Below are positions 32,407 to 40,582 of a DNA stretch of 64,000 nucleotides, piece after piece. Within the stretch, counting starts at the first letter, position 1, and the number at the start of each line of letters is the position of its first letter. The notes under the pieces were generated by a model. That model had not been told where the DNA came from. It saw only the letters and a program-made list of their open reading frames with translations, and did not search any database. This DNA comes from UBA2387 sp019454665 (GTDB lineage Bacteria; Armatimonadota; Fimbriimonadia; Fimbriimonadales; Fimbriimonadaceae): the NCBI GenBank assembly GCA_045862995.1, contig BTVX01000003.1:124001-188000 (forward strand), read 5' to 3'. The position numbers were made by a program, and so were the translations under genes.

Positions 32407-35370
32407 CTATTGCAGGGTGAGGAACTCGTCCAGGTTGAAGATCGTGTTGCAGATCAGGGTCCAGGCCGCGTGTTCGGCGGGGTCGAGCGAAGGGTCGCGC
32501 GGCTTCTCGCCCGTGGAAAGCAGCTTCTTCGCGTCCTCGACGCGTTGCGAGTACTGTTCGCGGTAGCGGTCAAGAGCCTTCAGAAGCACCAGCCGCTCGC
32601 CGTCGGAGGGTTCCCGCGCCAACGCCAACCGGAACGCCGTGTCGAGGCGCCGGGCATCGTCCTGCTCCTTCATCACGCGCTCGGCAAAGTGCCGCGCCGC
32701 TTCGACGAACGACGTCGCGTTCAGCGTCACCAGCGCCTGGAGCGGGGTGTTGGTGCGTGGGCGCTTCACCGTGCACGCTTCGCGCATGGGCGCGTCGAAG
32801 GCCATCATCGTGGGCGGAGGGCTGGTGCGCTTCCAGAACAGATACAGGCTGCGGCGGTAGAGCGCTTCGCCGTGGTCCTGAACGTACTTGGACGTGTTGC
32901 TGCTGGGGTACGAGATGGCCTCCCAAAGCCCTTCGGGCTGGTAGGGCTTGTCGCCCTTGCCGCCGGGCTTCTGCACAAGCAGACCCGAGACGTAGAGCGC
33001 CTGATCGCGCAACACTTCGGCGTCCAACCGGTAGCGCGGCCCACGCGAGACCAAGCGGTTCATGGGGTCCAGCGTCAGCTTCTTGCTGGTGGCGAACGAC
33101 GCTTGGCGGAACGTGGCCGACGTCAGCAACAGCCGATGCAGCGCCTTGTTGCTCCAACCGTTTTCCTTGAACCAGACGGCCAGATAATCCAGCAGGTCCT
33201 TGTTGATGGGGTACTCGCCCTGCATGCCGAAGTCTTCGGGGGTGGAGACCAGCCCGTGGCCGAAGTGCTGCTGCCAGATACGGTTGACGTAGACGCGCGA
33301 GACCAACGGGTTGCGATCGCTGATCATCCACTGGGCGAGTCCCAAGCGGTTCTTGGGTTCGTGGTCGGTCAGCTTGCCCAGAGCCGCAGGGATCGCGCGG
33401 CCCACGCGCACGGTGGGCATGTCGTACTGGCCGCGCTTGAGCACGAACGCCGGGCGAACCTTGTCGGCTTCTCGGGCGATGTACGTCTCGGGAATCGCGG
33501 CGTTCAGGTCGGCGTATTGCTTGGCCAGCGCACGGTAGGTCGAGGCATCCGCCGAGACGGGCCCCTCGGCGAGAAACATGGCCCGGAGGTCGGTCTCGGC
33601 GCGTGCGTCGAGCGGGTTGCTCAGGCGGAAGGTCAGGGCCTCCATGCGCCGGGCGAGCGGGTCGAGGGCGCTCACGGCCAAGCCATCTTGCCCACCGGAG
33701 TTCACCAGCTTGACGAGCAACTGGTTGTCGCCCTTCTGGAGTTCGACGTCCAACACGTTCTGGTCGAGCGCGGCGGGGCGCAACACCTTCTGATCGAGCA
33801 CCAGTTTGCCGTTGAGCCACACGCGGATGCCGTCGTCGCTGCCGAACGAAAGGGCGGCCTTCTTGGTCTCCGCCACGTTGACGGTGGTTCGGAAGTAGCG
33901 GGCGGCGTTCTCCTTCTTGACCAAGTCGCCGTTGATCTCGCCCAGTTTCAGGGCCAGGGGGCTCCACTCGACTTCCTTCGCGCCGTTGCCGGGCTCGGGG
34001 CCGAAGTTGGTGCCATAGGCGGTGTCGAAATCCTTGGCCTCGAACACCGGGGAAGCCGACCACTCGCCCAGGTTCACAGGTACGGGGCGCGCCTCGCGCA
34101 GCCATCGGCGTGCCGTGCTGACGTCAACCCGTGCTTCCAAGGCGTCCATTTCGCGACGCCAGCCCGCCAAAGCGGCTTCTTGCTCGGGCGTCGGGGCCTT
34201 GATGACGGGCCCGTGGATGAACGCGTTGCCGTCCAGCGGCGTATCGGCGGTCGAATTGAAGAACGCGTAGAGGCTGAAGTAGTCCTTGTGGGAAATCGGG
34301 TCGTACTTGTGGTCGTGGCAACGGGCGCAGCCCACGGTCAGGCCGAGCAGCACCGTCGAGGCCGTTTCCACGCGGTCGAACGTGTTCTTGGCGTGCACTT
34401 CTTCTTCGATGGCGCCGCCCTCCGCAGTGCTTGGGTTCATGCGGATGAAGCCCGTCGCGATCAGTTGGTCGGTCGTGGGGTTGGGCAATAGGTCGCCCGC
34501 CACCTGCCAGAGCAGGAACTTGTTGTACGGTAGGTCCTCGTTGAACTTGCGGACCACCCAATCGCGGTAGGGGTACACCGAGCGCTCGTTGTCGAGGTGT
34601 AGCCCGTGCGTGTCGCCATAGCGGACGGCATCCAGCCAGTAGCGCGCCTGATGCTCGCCATAGCGTGGGTCGTCCAGGAGCCGGTCAACGTACTTCTCGT
34701 AGGCGTTGGGGTCGGGGTCGCGGACGAGCGCTTCGACTTCCTCCGGGTTCGGCGGCAAACCGATCAGAGCCAGCGACGCGCGGCGGGCCAGCGTGCGCCG
34801 ATCGGCCTCGCCCTCGGGAATCAGGCCGTGGGCGTCGAGGTTCGCCATGACGAGGCGGTCCACTTCGTTGCGCACCCAGCGCGGGTTGGAGACCTTGGGC
34901 ATCGGCGGCTTGACCGGCACCTCGAACGACCAATGGCGGCTGTACTTGGCCCCCTGCAGGATCCACAGGCGCAGCGTCTCGATCTGGTCGGGTGTGAGCG
35001 GCTTGACCTCCGAGTAGGTCGGCGGCATGATGTCGCTCGGCTCTTTCGCCGAGACGCGGTGCCAGAGACGGGACTTCTCGGGGTTGCCGGGCACGATGGC
35101 GGCGTAGCCGCCCCGGTCTTTGAGCGCTTCGTCGCGCAGGTCGAGGCGCAAGCCGGCCTGGACTGCGGCGGCATCGGGTCCGTGGCACGTGAAGCAGCTT
35201 TCACTGAGGATCGGCCGCACGTCGCGGTTGAAATCTATCGTTCGAGGGGCCTTGGCCTGAGCCGGCGCGGGCTGCGCGAACGCCGCCCAGCCGGCGGCCA
35301 CACCCGCCAGACAGAAAAGGGCTGCCGCGCCCTGCGCCACGATGCGTTGGAGGCTCTTCTTTGGTGCCAC
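32407..35370 (-). CDS. PSCyt1-DUF1549-DUF1553 cytochrome-like protein
   Basis: About 987 aa if the GTG at 35368-35370 is used, which places KKSLQRIVAQ before a hydrophobic signal peptide ending AFAQPAPAQA; the start is uncertain as no SD is visible. Order: PSCyt1 cytochrome-c-like heme site ESCFTCHGPDAAA, DUF1549 with ALIGLPPNPEEVEAL and a second heme-like CARCHDHKYDPIS, a PA14/beta-sandwich insert around FRTTVNVAETKKAALSFGSD, and DUF1553 with NRIWQQHFGHGLV and RPRTNTPLQALVTLN. Such proteins, common in Planctomycetes and relatives, are exported and of unknown reaction, linked to complex-glycan use. Its partner DUF1501 gene lies downstream. Confidence 0.88.
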   Translation of the reverse strand: MAPKKSLQRIVAQGAAALFCLAGVAAGWAAFAQPAPAQAKAPRTIDFNRDVRPILSESCFTCHGPDAAAVQAGLRLDLRDEALKDRGGYAAIVPGNPEKSRLWHRVSAKEPSDIMPPTYSEVKPLTPDQIETLRLWILQGAKYSRHWSFEVPVKPPMPKVSNPRWVRNEVDRLVMANLDAHGLIPEGEADRRTLARRASLALIGLPPNPEEVEALVRDPDPNAYEKYVDRLLDDPRYGEHQARYWLDAVRYGDTHGLHLDNERSVYPYRDWVVRKFNEDLPYNKFLLWQVAGDLLPNPTTDQLIATGFIRMNPSTAEGGAIEEEVHAKNTFDRVETASTVLLGLTVGCARCHDHKYDPISHKDYFSLYAFFNSTADTPLDGNAFIHGPVIKAPTPEQEAALAGWRREMDALEARVDVSTARRWLREARPVPVNLGEWSASPVFEAKDFDTAYGTNFGPEPGNGAKEVEWSPLALKLGEINGDLVKKENAARYFRTTVNVAETKKAALSFGSDDGIRVWLNGKLVLDQKVLRPAALDQNVLDVELQKGDNQLLVKLVNSGGQDGLAVSALDPLARRMEALTFRLSNPLDARAETDLRAMFLAEGPVSADASTYRALAKQYADLNAAIPETYIAREADKVRPAFVLKRGQYDMPTVRVGRAIPAALGKLTDHEPKNRLGLAQWMISDRNPLVSRVYVNRIWQQHFGHGLVSTPEDFGMQGEYPINKDLLDYLAVWFKENGWSNKALHRLLLTSATFRQASFATSKKLTLDPMNRLVSRGPRYRLDAEVLRDQALYVSGLLVQKPGGKGDKPYQPEGLWEAISYPSSNTSKYVQDHGEALYRRSLYLFWKRTSPPPTMMAFDAPMREACTVKRPRTNTPLQALVTLNATSFVEAARHFAERVMKEQDDARRLDTAFRLALAREPSDGERLVLLKALDRYREQYSQRVEDAKKLLSTGEKPRDPSLDPAEHAAWTLICNTIFNLDEFLTLQ

Positions 35371-35455
35371 GATGGTGAATGCATCGTAGCACAGGAGACC
35401 GCCGAATCGTGGAAAAAACCGCCCGCATCGGGTTCGGCTCGTTCCACCGAACGGG

Positions 35456-36361
35456 CTAGCGGGGGATTTGAAAGTGGGTTCTGGCCAGGCCCTCCAGCCA
35501 GGGACGCAGGTCCACCCAACCGCCGAGCGAGTTGGCGAGAAGCGACTCGACCAACGTCCAGTACCCGCGGACCGAGGCGACCTGTTCCTTCGACCAGCGC
35601 AGGGTGTCGGTCGCCCAAACCGTGAAACGATCCCATACGTTCGCAGGCGGCTTGGGGGGAACCGAGGTCGTCGCGGGCCGGACGAGCGCCGCGACAATCG
35701 TCGCTTTGGCCGTGTCGCTACCCTTGTCGCTTTCGCCGAGCAACAGCTCGAGGACCATGCCCGAGCCGACCCCGAGCGCCGGGTCGAGCAGGGCGTATCC
35801 GTTGCCGCGGAGCGGCCGGGTGCGGTCGGCTTCCACCAACTCGCCTTCGAGCGTCAATCCGAGGATCAGGGAGCGGTCGGCGGGCAACTGCTTCATCTTT
35901 CCGGGGATCGCTCGGAGTACCCGCGCCTTCAGCGTGAGCCCGCCCGAAGTCTCCGACCACACGGTGTCCGGCCCCAGGTCTTTCGGCAGGTTGGCCGGCG
36001 CAAGGACCCGGACGGGGAGTTCGTCGGCGAAAGGCAACGCAAACATTCCGCTCGAGCGTGCGCCCTCGACCGAAGCGACCCCTCGGTCGTTGAGGACGAT
36101 CTTCTTGGAAGGGAACAACTGGGCCGTGGTCGTCTCGTTGATGGGCAGTTTGGCGCCGTTCCAAGTGGCCGTGGCGGAAGAGGCCTTGAAGTCCACGCGC
36201 GGGGATGGCTCCCGGGTCGCGACCGTGTACTCGAACCGGGCTTGCGCCGAAAGTGTGCCGTTCCGCAGCAGTTGAGTCAGGGCGCCCGTGGCCTCGACAT
36301 CCACCTGATAGGTGTAGCCGGGCAGGGTCAGCGTGTAGAGAAAGGCGATCACAGGCAACAT
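35456..36361 (-). CDS. Secreted protein of unknown function in the ClpS operon
   Basis: 301 aa. The N-terminus MLPVIAFLYTLTLPGYTYQV may be a short signal peptide. The body is beta-rich (VDFKASSATATWNGAKLPIN, LTLKARVLRAIPGKM, LILGLTLEGELVEADRTRPL), suggesting a lipid- or ligand-binding beta-structure; the last 80 residues are helical with several Trp. I do not recognise a family. Its ATG overlaps the stop of the second clpS by one base, so it is translated with the ClpS pair, yet looks exported, an odd combination. Confidence 0.6.
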   Translation of the reverse strand: MLPVIAFLYTLTLPGYTYQVDVEATGALTQLLRNGTLSAQARFEYTVATREPSPRVDFKASSATATWNGAKLPINETTTAQLFPSKKIVLNDRGVASVEGARSSGMFALPFADELPVRVLAPANLPKDLGPDTVWSETSGGLTLKARVLRAIPGKMKQLPADRSLILGLTLEGELVEADRTRPLRGNGYALLDPALGVGSGMVLELLLGESDKGSDTAKATIVAALVRPATTSVPPKPPANVWDRFTVWATDTLRWSKEQVASVRGYWTLVESLLANSLGGWVDLRPWLEGLARTHFQIPR

Positions 36362-36642
36362 CAGTCCATCTCCGAGACGCGGACCTCGATGCCGATGGTG
36401 GCGATCACGGCCGCGACGCGTTCACATTCCTCTTGGCGGCCATGGTGGACCACCGAGAGGCCGAGGTGGTCAATTTCCCACGCCTCGATGTAGGCCTCTT
36501 CGAACGTGCAACCGGTGGCTCGCATGAGGATTTCGATCACTTCTTGGTAGGTGTTGACGTCGTTGTTGTAGACCGTGACGATCCAGCCGCCGAACCCGGT
36601 GTCGGAGGTGGTCGGCTCGAGGACGGGAAGCGCGCCACCCAT
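36361..36642 (-). CDS. ClpS-like adaptor, copy B
   Basis: 93 aa. ClpS delivers N-degron proteins to ClpAP/ClpCP. The core TVYNNDVNTYQEVIEILMRA has the N-x-D pocket motif, and CTFEEAYIEAWEIDHLG replaces the canonical V-H-Y-Q-G strand by I-D-H-L-G, so the conserved pocket histidine is Asp here. The end VAAVIATIGIEVRV matches the family. The start lies two bases after the stop of copy A (TGACCATG). Loss of the pocket His suggests altered residue preference. No clpA or clpC is in the window. Confidence 0.8.
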   Translation of the reverse strand: MGGALPVLEPTTSDTGFGGWIVTVYNNDVNTYQEVIEILMRATGCTFEEAYIEAWEIDHLGLSVVHHGRQEECERVAAVIATIGIEVRVSEMD

Positions 36643-36644
36643 GG

Positions 36645-36935
36645 TCAGTCGGGCCATTCGGGCCGCACATCGGTTCTGACGCCGACGCGGGCCAGTGGTT
36701 CCGCGGCTTGGAGGCACACGGATTCCGTGCCGAAGTGGACGGGCGCTTCGCCGTACGTGTGGGCCTCCCAGGCTTCGATCGCGGCTTCCTGAAGGTCGCA
36801 ACCCGTCCCTTCGATGAGGGCCAGGATCACCTCGTCGAAGCTGGTTGTGTCGTTGTTGAAGATGACGAGCATCCAGCGGCCTTGCGTAGAAGGGCCGTCG
36901 TTCTGGACATCGGGCAGGACCACCGATTGGCTCAT
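36645..36935 (-). CDS. ClpS-like adaptor, copy A
   Basis: 96 aa. First gene of the three-gene run. Core VIFNNDTTSFDEVILALIEG with the N-N-D motif, CDLQEAAIEAWEAHTYG (pocket His kept in the VHYQG-equivalent AHTYG), then LAEP-like AAEPLARVGVRTDV. The N-terminal tail (about 20 aa, SQSVVLPDVQNDG) is the flexible part that engages the Clp ATPase in studied ClpS. About 35 percent of positions look shared with copy B by eye, so the duplication is old. Confidence 0.82.
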   Translation of the reverse strand: MSQSVVLPDVQNDGPSTQGRWMLVIFNNDTTSFDEVILALIEGTGCDLQEAAIEAWEAHTYGEAPVHFGTESVCLQAAEPLARVGVRTDVRPEWPD

Positions 36936-36975
36936 CGCTGATCCGTTATTGTGGCACTTTGCTCATCCAGACGAA

Positions 36976-37003
36976 GGGCCCGGCGACCGGAGTCGCCGAG
37001 CCC
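36976..37003 (-). terminator. Terminator of pseudopilin gene 1
   Basis: GGGCTCGGCGAC-TCCG-GTCGCCGGGCCC (minus strand) forms an 11-pair stem with one mismatch, 22 nt after the stop, followed by TTCGTCT. Confidence 0.65.
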
Positions 37004-37025
37004 CTCTTGGATCGCGAATGCCGAC

Positions 37026-37958
37026 TTAGTTGGTCAGCAGGTCCTGGTCCGGCCGGAAGAAGCAGGAATAGGACGCGGTCGCGTTCGGGATGGTGCAGCC
37101 CCACATCGAGACGGGCGTGCCCGTCGCGTCAATGCTGGCGAACGGGGTGCCGTAGTAGTCCGTGATGTAGTTGGGGGCGAGGGTGTTCTTGGCGCCCACG
37201 CGGAAGAACTTGGCCGACGTGTCCACGCGGCTGCTGTTCATGCCGTTGCCCCAGACCCATGCCTTGGCGGCGGCGCCGCCCGTCCAGAACCAAGCCCAAC
37301 CGGAAGACGAACCGCCCGTGTAGGGAGGAGCGGCGCCGTTGAAGCGGCAGGCCTGAGCGCCGGAGCCCGCGAGGTAGTCGCAGCGCAGCGTCGGGCTGGT
37401 GATGGCCCGGCCTTCGAGGGCCGAGGTGCCGTTGCCGTTCCAGAACATGACGAGCTTGGAGGGCAGGGCCACTTCCGAAGCGCTCAAGGTGTGGAGCAGA
37501 CCGTTGTACGTGAGGTTCTGGGTGGCGGCGGCGCGTCGCGCGGCGCCGGCGAAGTCCGCGGCGTCGGCGGCGTTCCGGACTTTGGTGAATCCGGTGCCGT
37601 CCAGGATGTCCCAGCTCTTCATGTACGCCTGAAGGGAGTTGGCCCAATAGGTCGTGTTCGCTTGCTTGACCGTGGGGGTGTCCCACACGTCCGAAGTCTT
37701 CCAGTCGTAGGGGATCGGGTGGATGACGTTCCAGCGGGCCGTGCCGTCGTCGCGAGTGCTGAAGGCGAGCGCCATCAGGTCGTCGTTGTCGGCCGAATAG
37801 ATGGCCATGGCCGTGCCGGTTTGCTTGACGTTGCTCAGGTTGGTGGTCTTCTTGGCAGACTCCTTGGCCTGGGCGTAAACGGGGAAGAGCATCGCCGCGA
37901 GAATCGCGATGATGGCGATGACGACAAGTAGTTCAATGAGGGTGAAACCCTTTCGCAT
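37026..37958 (-). CDS. Pseudopilin-like protein, tandem copy 1
   Basis: 310 aa; GGAGGT 11 nt before the ATG at 37956-37958. MRKGFTLIELLVVIAIIAIL with the G|F prepilin-peptidase site and E5, then FPVYAQAKESAKKTTNLSNV and a large globular part (VWDTPTVKQANTTYWANSLQ, TGFTKVRNAADAADFAGAAR) ending CFFRPDQDLLTN. The H-x-DG motif is absent. Close paralogue of copies 2 and 3; the variable parts are at 65-80 and around 195-235. Promoter at 38077-38103 and terminator at 36976-37003 make it a single-gene unit. Probably a major pilin or pseudopilin assembled at the surface. Confidence 0.88.
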   Translation of the reverse strand: MRKGFTLIELLVVIAIIAILAAMLFPVYAQAKESAKKTTNLSNVKQTGTAMAIYSADNDDLMALAFSTRDDGTARWNVIHPIPYDWKTSDVWDTPTVKQANTTYWANSLQAYMKSWDILDGTGFTKVRNAADAADFAGAARRAAATQNLTYNGLLHTLSASEVALPSKLVMFWNGNGTSALEGRAITSPTLRCDYLAGSGAQACRFNGAAPPYTGGSSSGWAWFWTGGAAAKAWVWGNGMNSSRVDTSAKFFRVGAKNTLAPNYITDYYGTPFASIDATGTPVSMWGCTIPNATASYSCFFRPDQDLLTN

Positions 37959-38076
37959 TGTCTTGCTGACCTCCGATGGACGTCCACGGGGCAAGAGGTC
38001 GCCGTTCGCCGCTCGATGAAGAAATGATTCCAGCGTTTTGCGGAACTCTGGCTGCCACCGCACCGTAGACAGCCCG

Positions 38077-38103
38077 ATTCTATCAGGCGAAAGACTCAGA
38101 CAA
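38077..38103 (-). promoter_or_regulatory. Promoter of pseudopilin gene 1
   Basis: TTGTCT and TAGAAT on the minus strand, but with a 15-nt spacer, shorter than the 17 nt at copies 2 and 3. The leader would be about 110 nt. Confidence 0.5.
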
Positions 38104-38138
38104 GCGGTTGTTCAGATGGATTTCACTTAAACAGACGA

Positions 38139-38207
38139 ACACGAACCGCCCCCGCGCGTACGGGGGAGGTTCGTGTCGTCTTGACCGCAGAGCCTGACGG
38201 CTCTGCG
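38139..38207 (-). terminator. Double hairpin ending pseudopilin gene 2
   Basis: CGCAGAGCC-GTCA-GGCTCTGCG (38186-38207) and a longer stem ACACGAACC..GGTTCGTGT with inner C/G pairing (38139-38176) follow the stop in series; the second runs into TCGTCTGTTTAAG on the minus strand. Confidence 0.7.
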
Positions 38208-38223
38208 ACCGGTCGCGTTCAGC

Positions 38224-39153
38224 TCAGCGCAAGAGGTCCTGGTCCGGCCGGAAGAAGCAGGAGTAGGACGCGGTCGCGTTCGCGATGGTGCAGCCCCACA
38301 TGGTGAGCGGGTTGCCCTGCGCGTCGATGTTGGCGAACGGCGTGCCGTAGTAGTCGGTGATGTAGTTGGGAGCGACGACGCCCTTGGGTCCCGTGCGGAA
38401 GAACTTGGCCGACGTGTCCGTGCGGCTGCTGTTCATGCCGTTGCCATACACCCAGGCCTTGCCGCCCGTGCCCCAGAACCACGCCCAGCCCGAGGAGGAG
38501 CCGCCCGAGTAGGGGGGCGCCGTCGGATTGAAGCGGCAGGACTGGAACGGCGTCGCGCTGGCTGCCCAGTCGCATCGCAGGTTCGGGTTGCTGATGGCGC
38601 GGCCTTCTCGGGCGGCGCTGCCGTTGCCGCTCCAGAACATGACGAGCTTGGAAGGCAGAGCGACTTCCGAGGTGCTCAACGTGTGGAGCAGGCCGTTGTA
38701 CGTGAAGTGCTGGCTCGCGGGAGCGCGTCGGGCCGCGCCGGCGAAGTCCGCCGCGTCCGCCGTCGAGCGGACCTTGGTGAACCCGGTGCCGTCCAGAATC
38801 TCCCAGCTCTTCATGTAGGGCTGCATGGAGTTGGCCCAGTAGGTCGTGTTGGAAGCCTTGACCGTGGGGGTGTCCCACACATCCGAGGTCTTCCAGTCGT
38901 AGGGGATCGGGTGAATGACGTTCCACCGGGACGTGCCGTCGTCGCGGTACGAGAACGACATCGCAAACAGGTCGTCGTTGTCCGCAGCGTAAATGGCCAT
39001 GGACGTGCCCATTTGCTTGACGTTGCTCAGGTTGGTGGTCTTTTTGGCAGACTCCTTGGCCTGGGCGTAGACGGGGAAGAGCATCGCCGCGAGGATCGCG
39101 ATGATCGCGATCACGACGAGCAGTTCGATGAGCGTGAAGCCCTTGCGTCGCAT
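38224..39153 (-). CDS. Pseudopilin-like protein, tandem copy 2
   Basis: 309 aa; GGAGG before the ATG at 39151-39153. MRRKGFTLIELLVV start with G|F cleavage site and E5, then the shared AQAKESAKKTTNLSNV. Nearly identical in layout to copy 3 (SSRTDTSAKFFRTGPKGVVA; CFFRPDQDLLR end) and slightly more distant from copy 1, so copies 2 and 3 are the younger duplication. No H-x-DG motif. Own promoter (39267-39295) and terminator (38139-38207). Confidence 0.88.
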   Translation of the reverse strand: MRRKGFTLIELLVVIAIIAILAAMLFPVYAQAKESAKKTTNLSNVKQMGTSMAIYAADNDDLFAMSFSYRDDGTSRWNVIHPIPYDWKTSDVWDTPTVKASNTTYWANSMQPYMKSWEILDGTGFTKVRSTADAADFAGAARRAPASQHFTYNGLLHTLSTSEVALPSKLVMFWSGNGSAAREGRAISNPNLRCDWAASATPFQSCRFNPTAPPYSGGSSSGWAWFWGTGGKAWVYGNGMNSSRTDTSAKFFRTGPKGVVAPNYITDYYGTPFANIDAQGNPLTMWGCTIANATASYSCFFRPDQDLLR

Positions 39154-39266
39154 AGGTATGTGTTCCTCCAATCGGCACACGCAACGCCAAGCGTCCCGCG
39201 CTTTGAATGAACGATTGCTGAAGTCAGGAACTCATGCCCCGGCCTCGCGCGTACCGATTGCGTTCC

Positions 39267-39295
39267 ATTCTAGCGCGATGAACGCCAAATGACAA
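39267..39295 (-). promoter_or_regulatory. Promoter of pseudopilin gene 2
   Basis: TTGTCA and TAGAAT separated by exactly 17 nt on the minus strand, giving a leader of about 105 nt with the SD at its end. Confidence 0.7.
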
Positions 39296-39371
39296 GGGTT
39301 TTTTCACTTTTTTGTCATCTGTTCATAGGTCGTTCCTCCCAGCCGCTTCAAAACGCGGCTCGGAGAACCCG

Positions 39372-39401
39372 TCTCCGGGGCCACCGAGGCGGCCCCGGAG
39401 A
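39372..39401 (-). terminator. Terminator of pseudopilin gene 3
   Basis: An 11-bp perfect stem TCTCCGGGGCC/GGCCCCGGAGA around an 8-nt loop starts 14 nt after the stop; a second 6-bp hairpin (AGCCGC/GCGGCT) lies at 39341-39360. Confidence 0.65.
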
Positions 39402-39414
39402 GTGTTGGGACGCC

Positions 39415-40359
39415 CTAGCGCAAGAGATCCTGGTCCGGGCGGAAGAAGCAGGAGTACGAAGCGGTCGCGCCGGAGATGGTGCAGCCCCACATGGTCAGCG
39501 GGTTGCCCTGAGCGTCGATGTTCGCGAACGGCGTGCCGTAGTAGTCCCGGATGTACTCGGGGGCGAGGACGCCCTTCGGACCCACGCGGAAGAACTTCGC
39601 CGACGTGTCCGTGCGGCTGCTGTTCGTGCCGTTTCCGTACACCCAGCACTGGCCGCCCGTGCCCCAGAACCACGCCCAGCCCGATGACGAACCGCCCGAG
39701 TAGGGCGGCGCCGTCGGATTGAACCGGCATGGGATGTCGCCCACCGACCCCGCGAAGTCGCACCGCAGGTTCGGGTTGCTGATCGCACGTCCTTCGCGAC
39801 CCCGGTTGCCGTTGCCGCTCCAGAACATGACCAGCTTCGAGGGCAACGCCACCTCGCTCGTGCTGAGCGTGTGCAACAGGCCGTTGTAGGTGAAGTGCTG
39901 CGTCGCGGGTGCGCGCCGCATGGCCCCGGCGAAGTCCGCCGCGTCCGCCGTGGAACGGACCTTGGTGAACCCGGTGCCGTCCAGAATGTCCCAGTTCTTC
40001 ATGTAGGGCTGCATGGAGTTGGCCCAGTAGGTCTGGTTCTGGCTCCGGCGGAACGGCGTGTCCCAAACGTCCGAGGTCTTCCAGTCGAAGGGAATCGGGT
40101 GGATGACGTTCCAAGTCGCCGAGCCGATGCCGCCGCCGGGACCGTCGTCGCGGCGAGAGTAAGACAGCGCGAACAAGTCGTCGTTGTCGGCCGCGTAGAT
40201 CGCCATGGACGTGCCCATCTGCTTGACGTTGCTCAGGTTGGTGGTCTTCTTGGCAGACTCCTTGGCCTGGGCGTAGACGGGGAAGAGCATCGCCGCGAGA
40301 ATCGCGATGATCGCGATCACGACGAGCAGTTCGATGAGGGTGAAGCCCTTGCGTCGCAT
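39415..40359 (-). CDS. Pseudopilin-like protein, tandem copy 3
   Basis: 314 aa; GGAGG before the ATG at 40357-40359. Same N-terminus as copy 2 (MRRKGFTLIELLVV). It differs mainly by an insert RRDDGPGGGIGSATW (copy 2 has YRDDGTSRW), by VGDIPCRF near residue 225, and by VLAPEYIRDYYG. Ends CFFRPDQDLLR. The local inserts fall in one loop, as expected for surface variation between filament subunits. Own promoter (40469-40497) and terminator. Confidence 0.88.
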   Translation of the reverse strand: MRRKGFTLIELLVVIAIIAILAAMLFPVYAQAKESAKKTTNLSNVKQMGTSMAIYAADNDDLFALSYSRRDDGPGGGIGSATWNVIHPIPFDWKTSDVWDTPFRRSQNQTYWANSMQPYMKNWDILDGTGFTKVRSTADAADFAGAMRRAPATQHFTYNGLLHTLSTSEVALPSKLVMFWSGNGNRGREGRAISNPNLRCDFAGSVGDIPCRFNPTAPPYSGGSSSGWAWFWGTGGQCWVYGNGTNSSRTDTSAKFFRVGPKGVLAPEYIRDYYGTPFANIDAQGNPLTMWGCTISGATASYSCFFRPDQDLLR

Positions 40360-40468
40360 GATGTGTTCCTCCAATCGGCTCCTTGAGCGCCCGCCCACTG
40401 CCCGAACATGAACAACAGATGTACTGCAATGAGCCTGCGGGCCGGGCCGCAGAGCCAATCTGGACACC

Positions 40469-40497
40469 ATTGTAACAAACTGAATGAAATCTGACAA
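40469..40497 (-). promoter_or_regulatory. Promoter of pseudopilin gene 3
   Basis: TTGTCA and TACAAT with a 17-nt AT-rich spacer on the minus strand, the best promoter match in the window; leader of about 105 nt. Confidence 0.75.
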
Positions 40498-40582
40498 GGT
40501 TTTTGACAGAATTTGTTCAGAAAAATGTCCGGAGGCGGAACTTTACGGGGCGATGATTGGGTATGGGCGTGTCCGCACAGCG

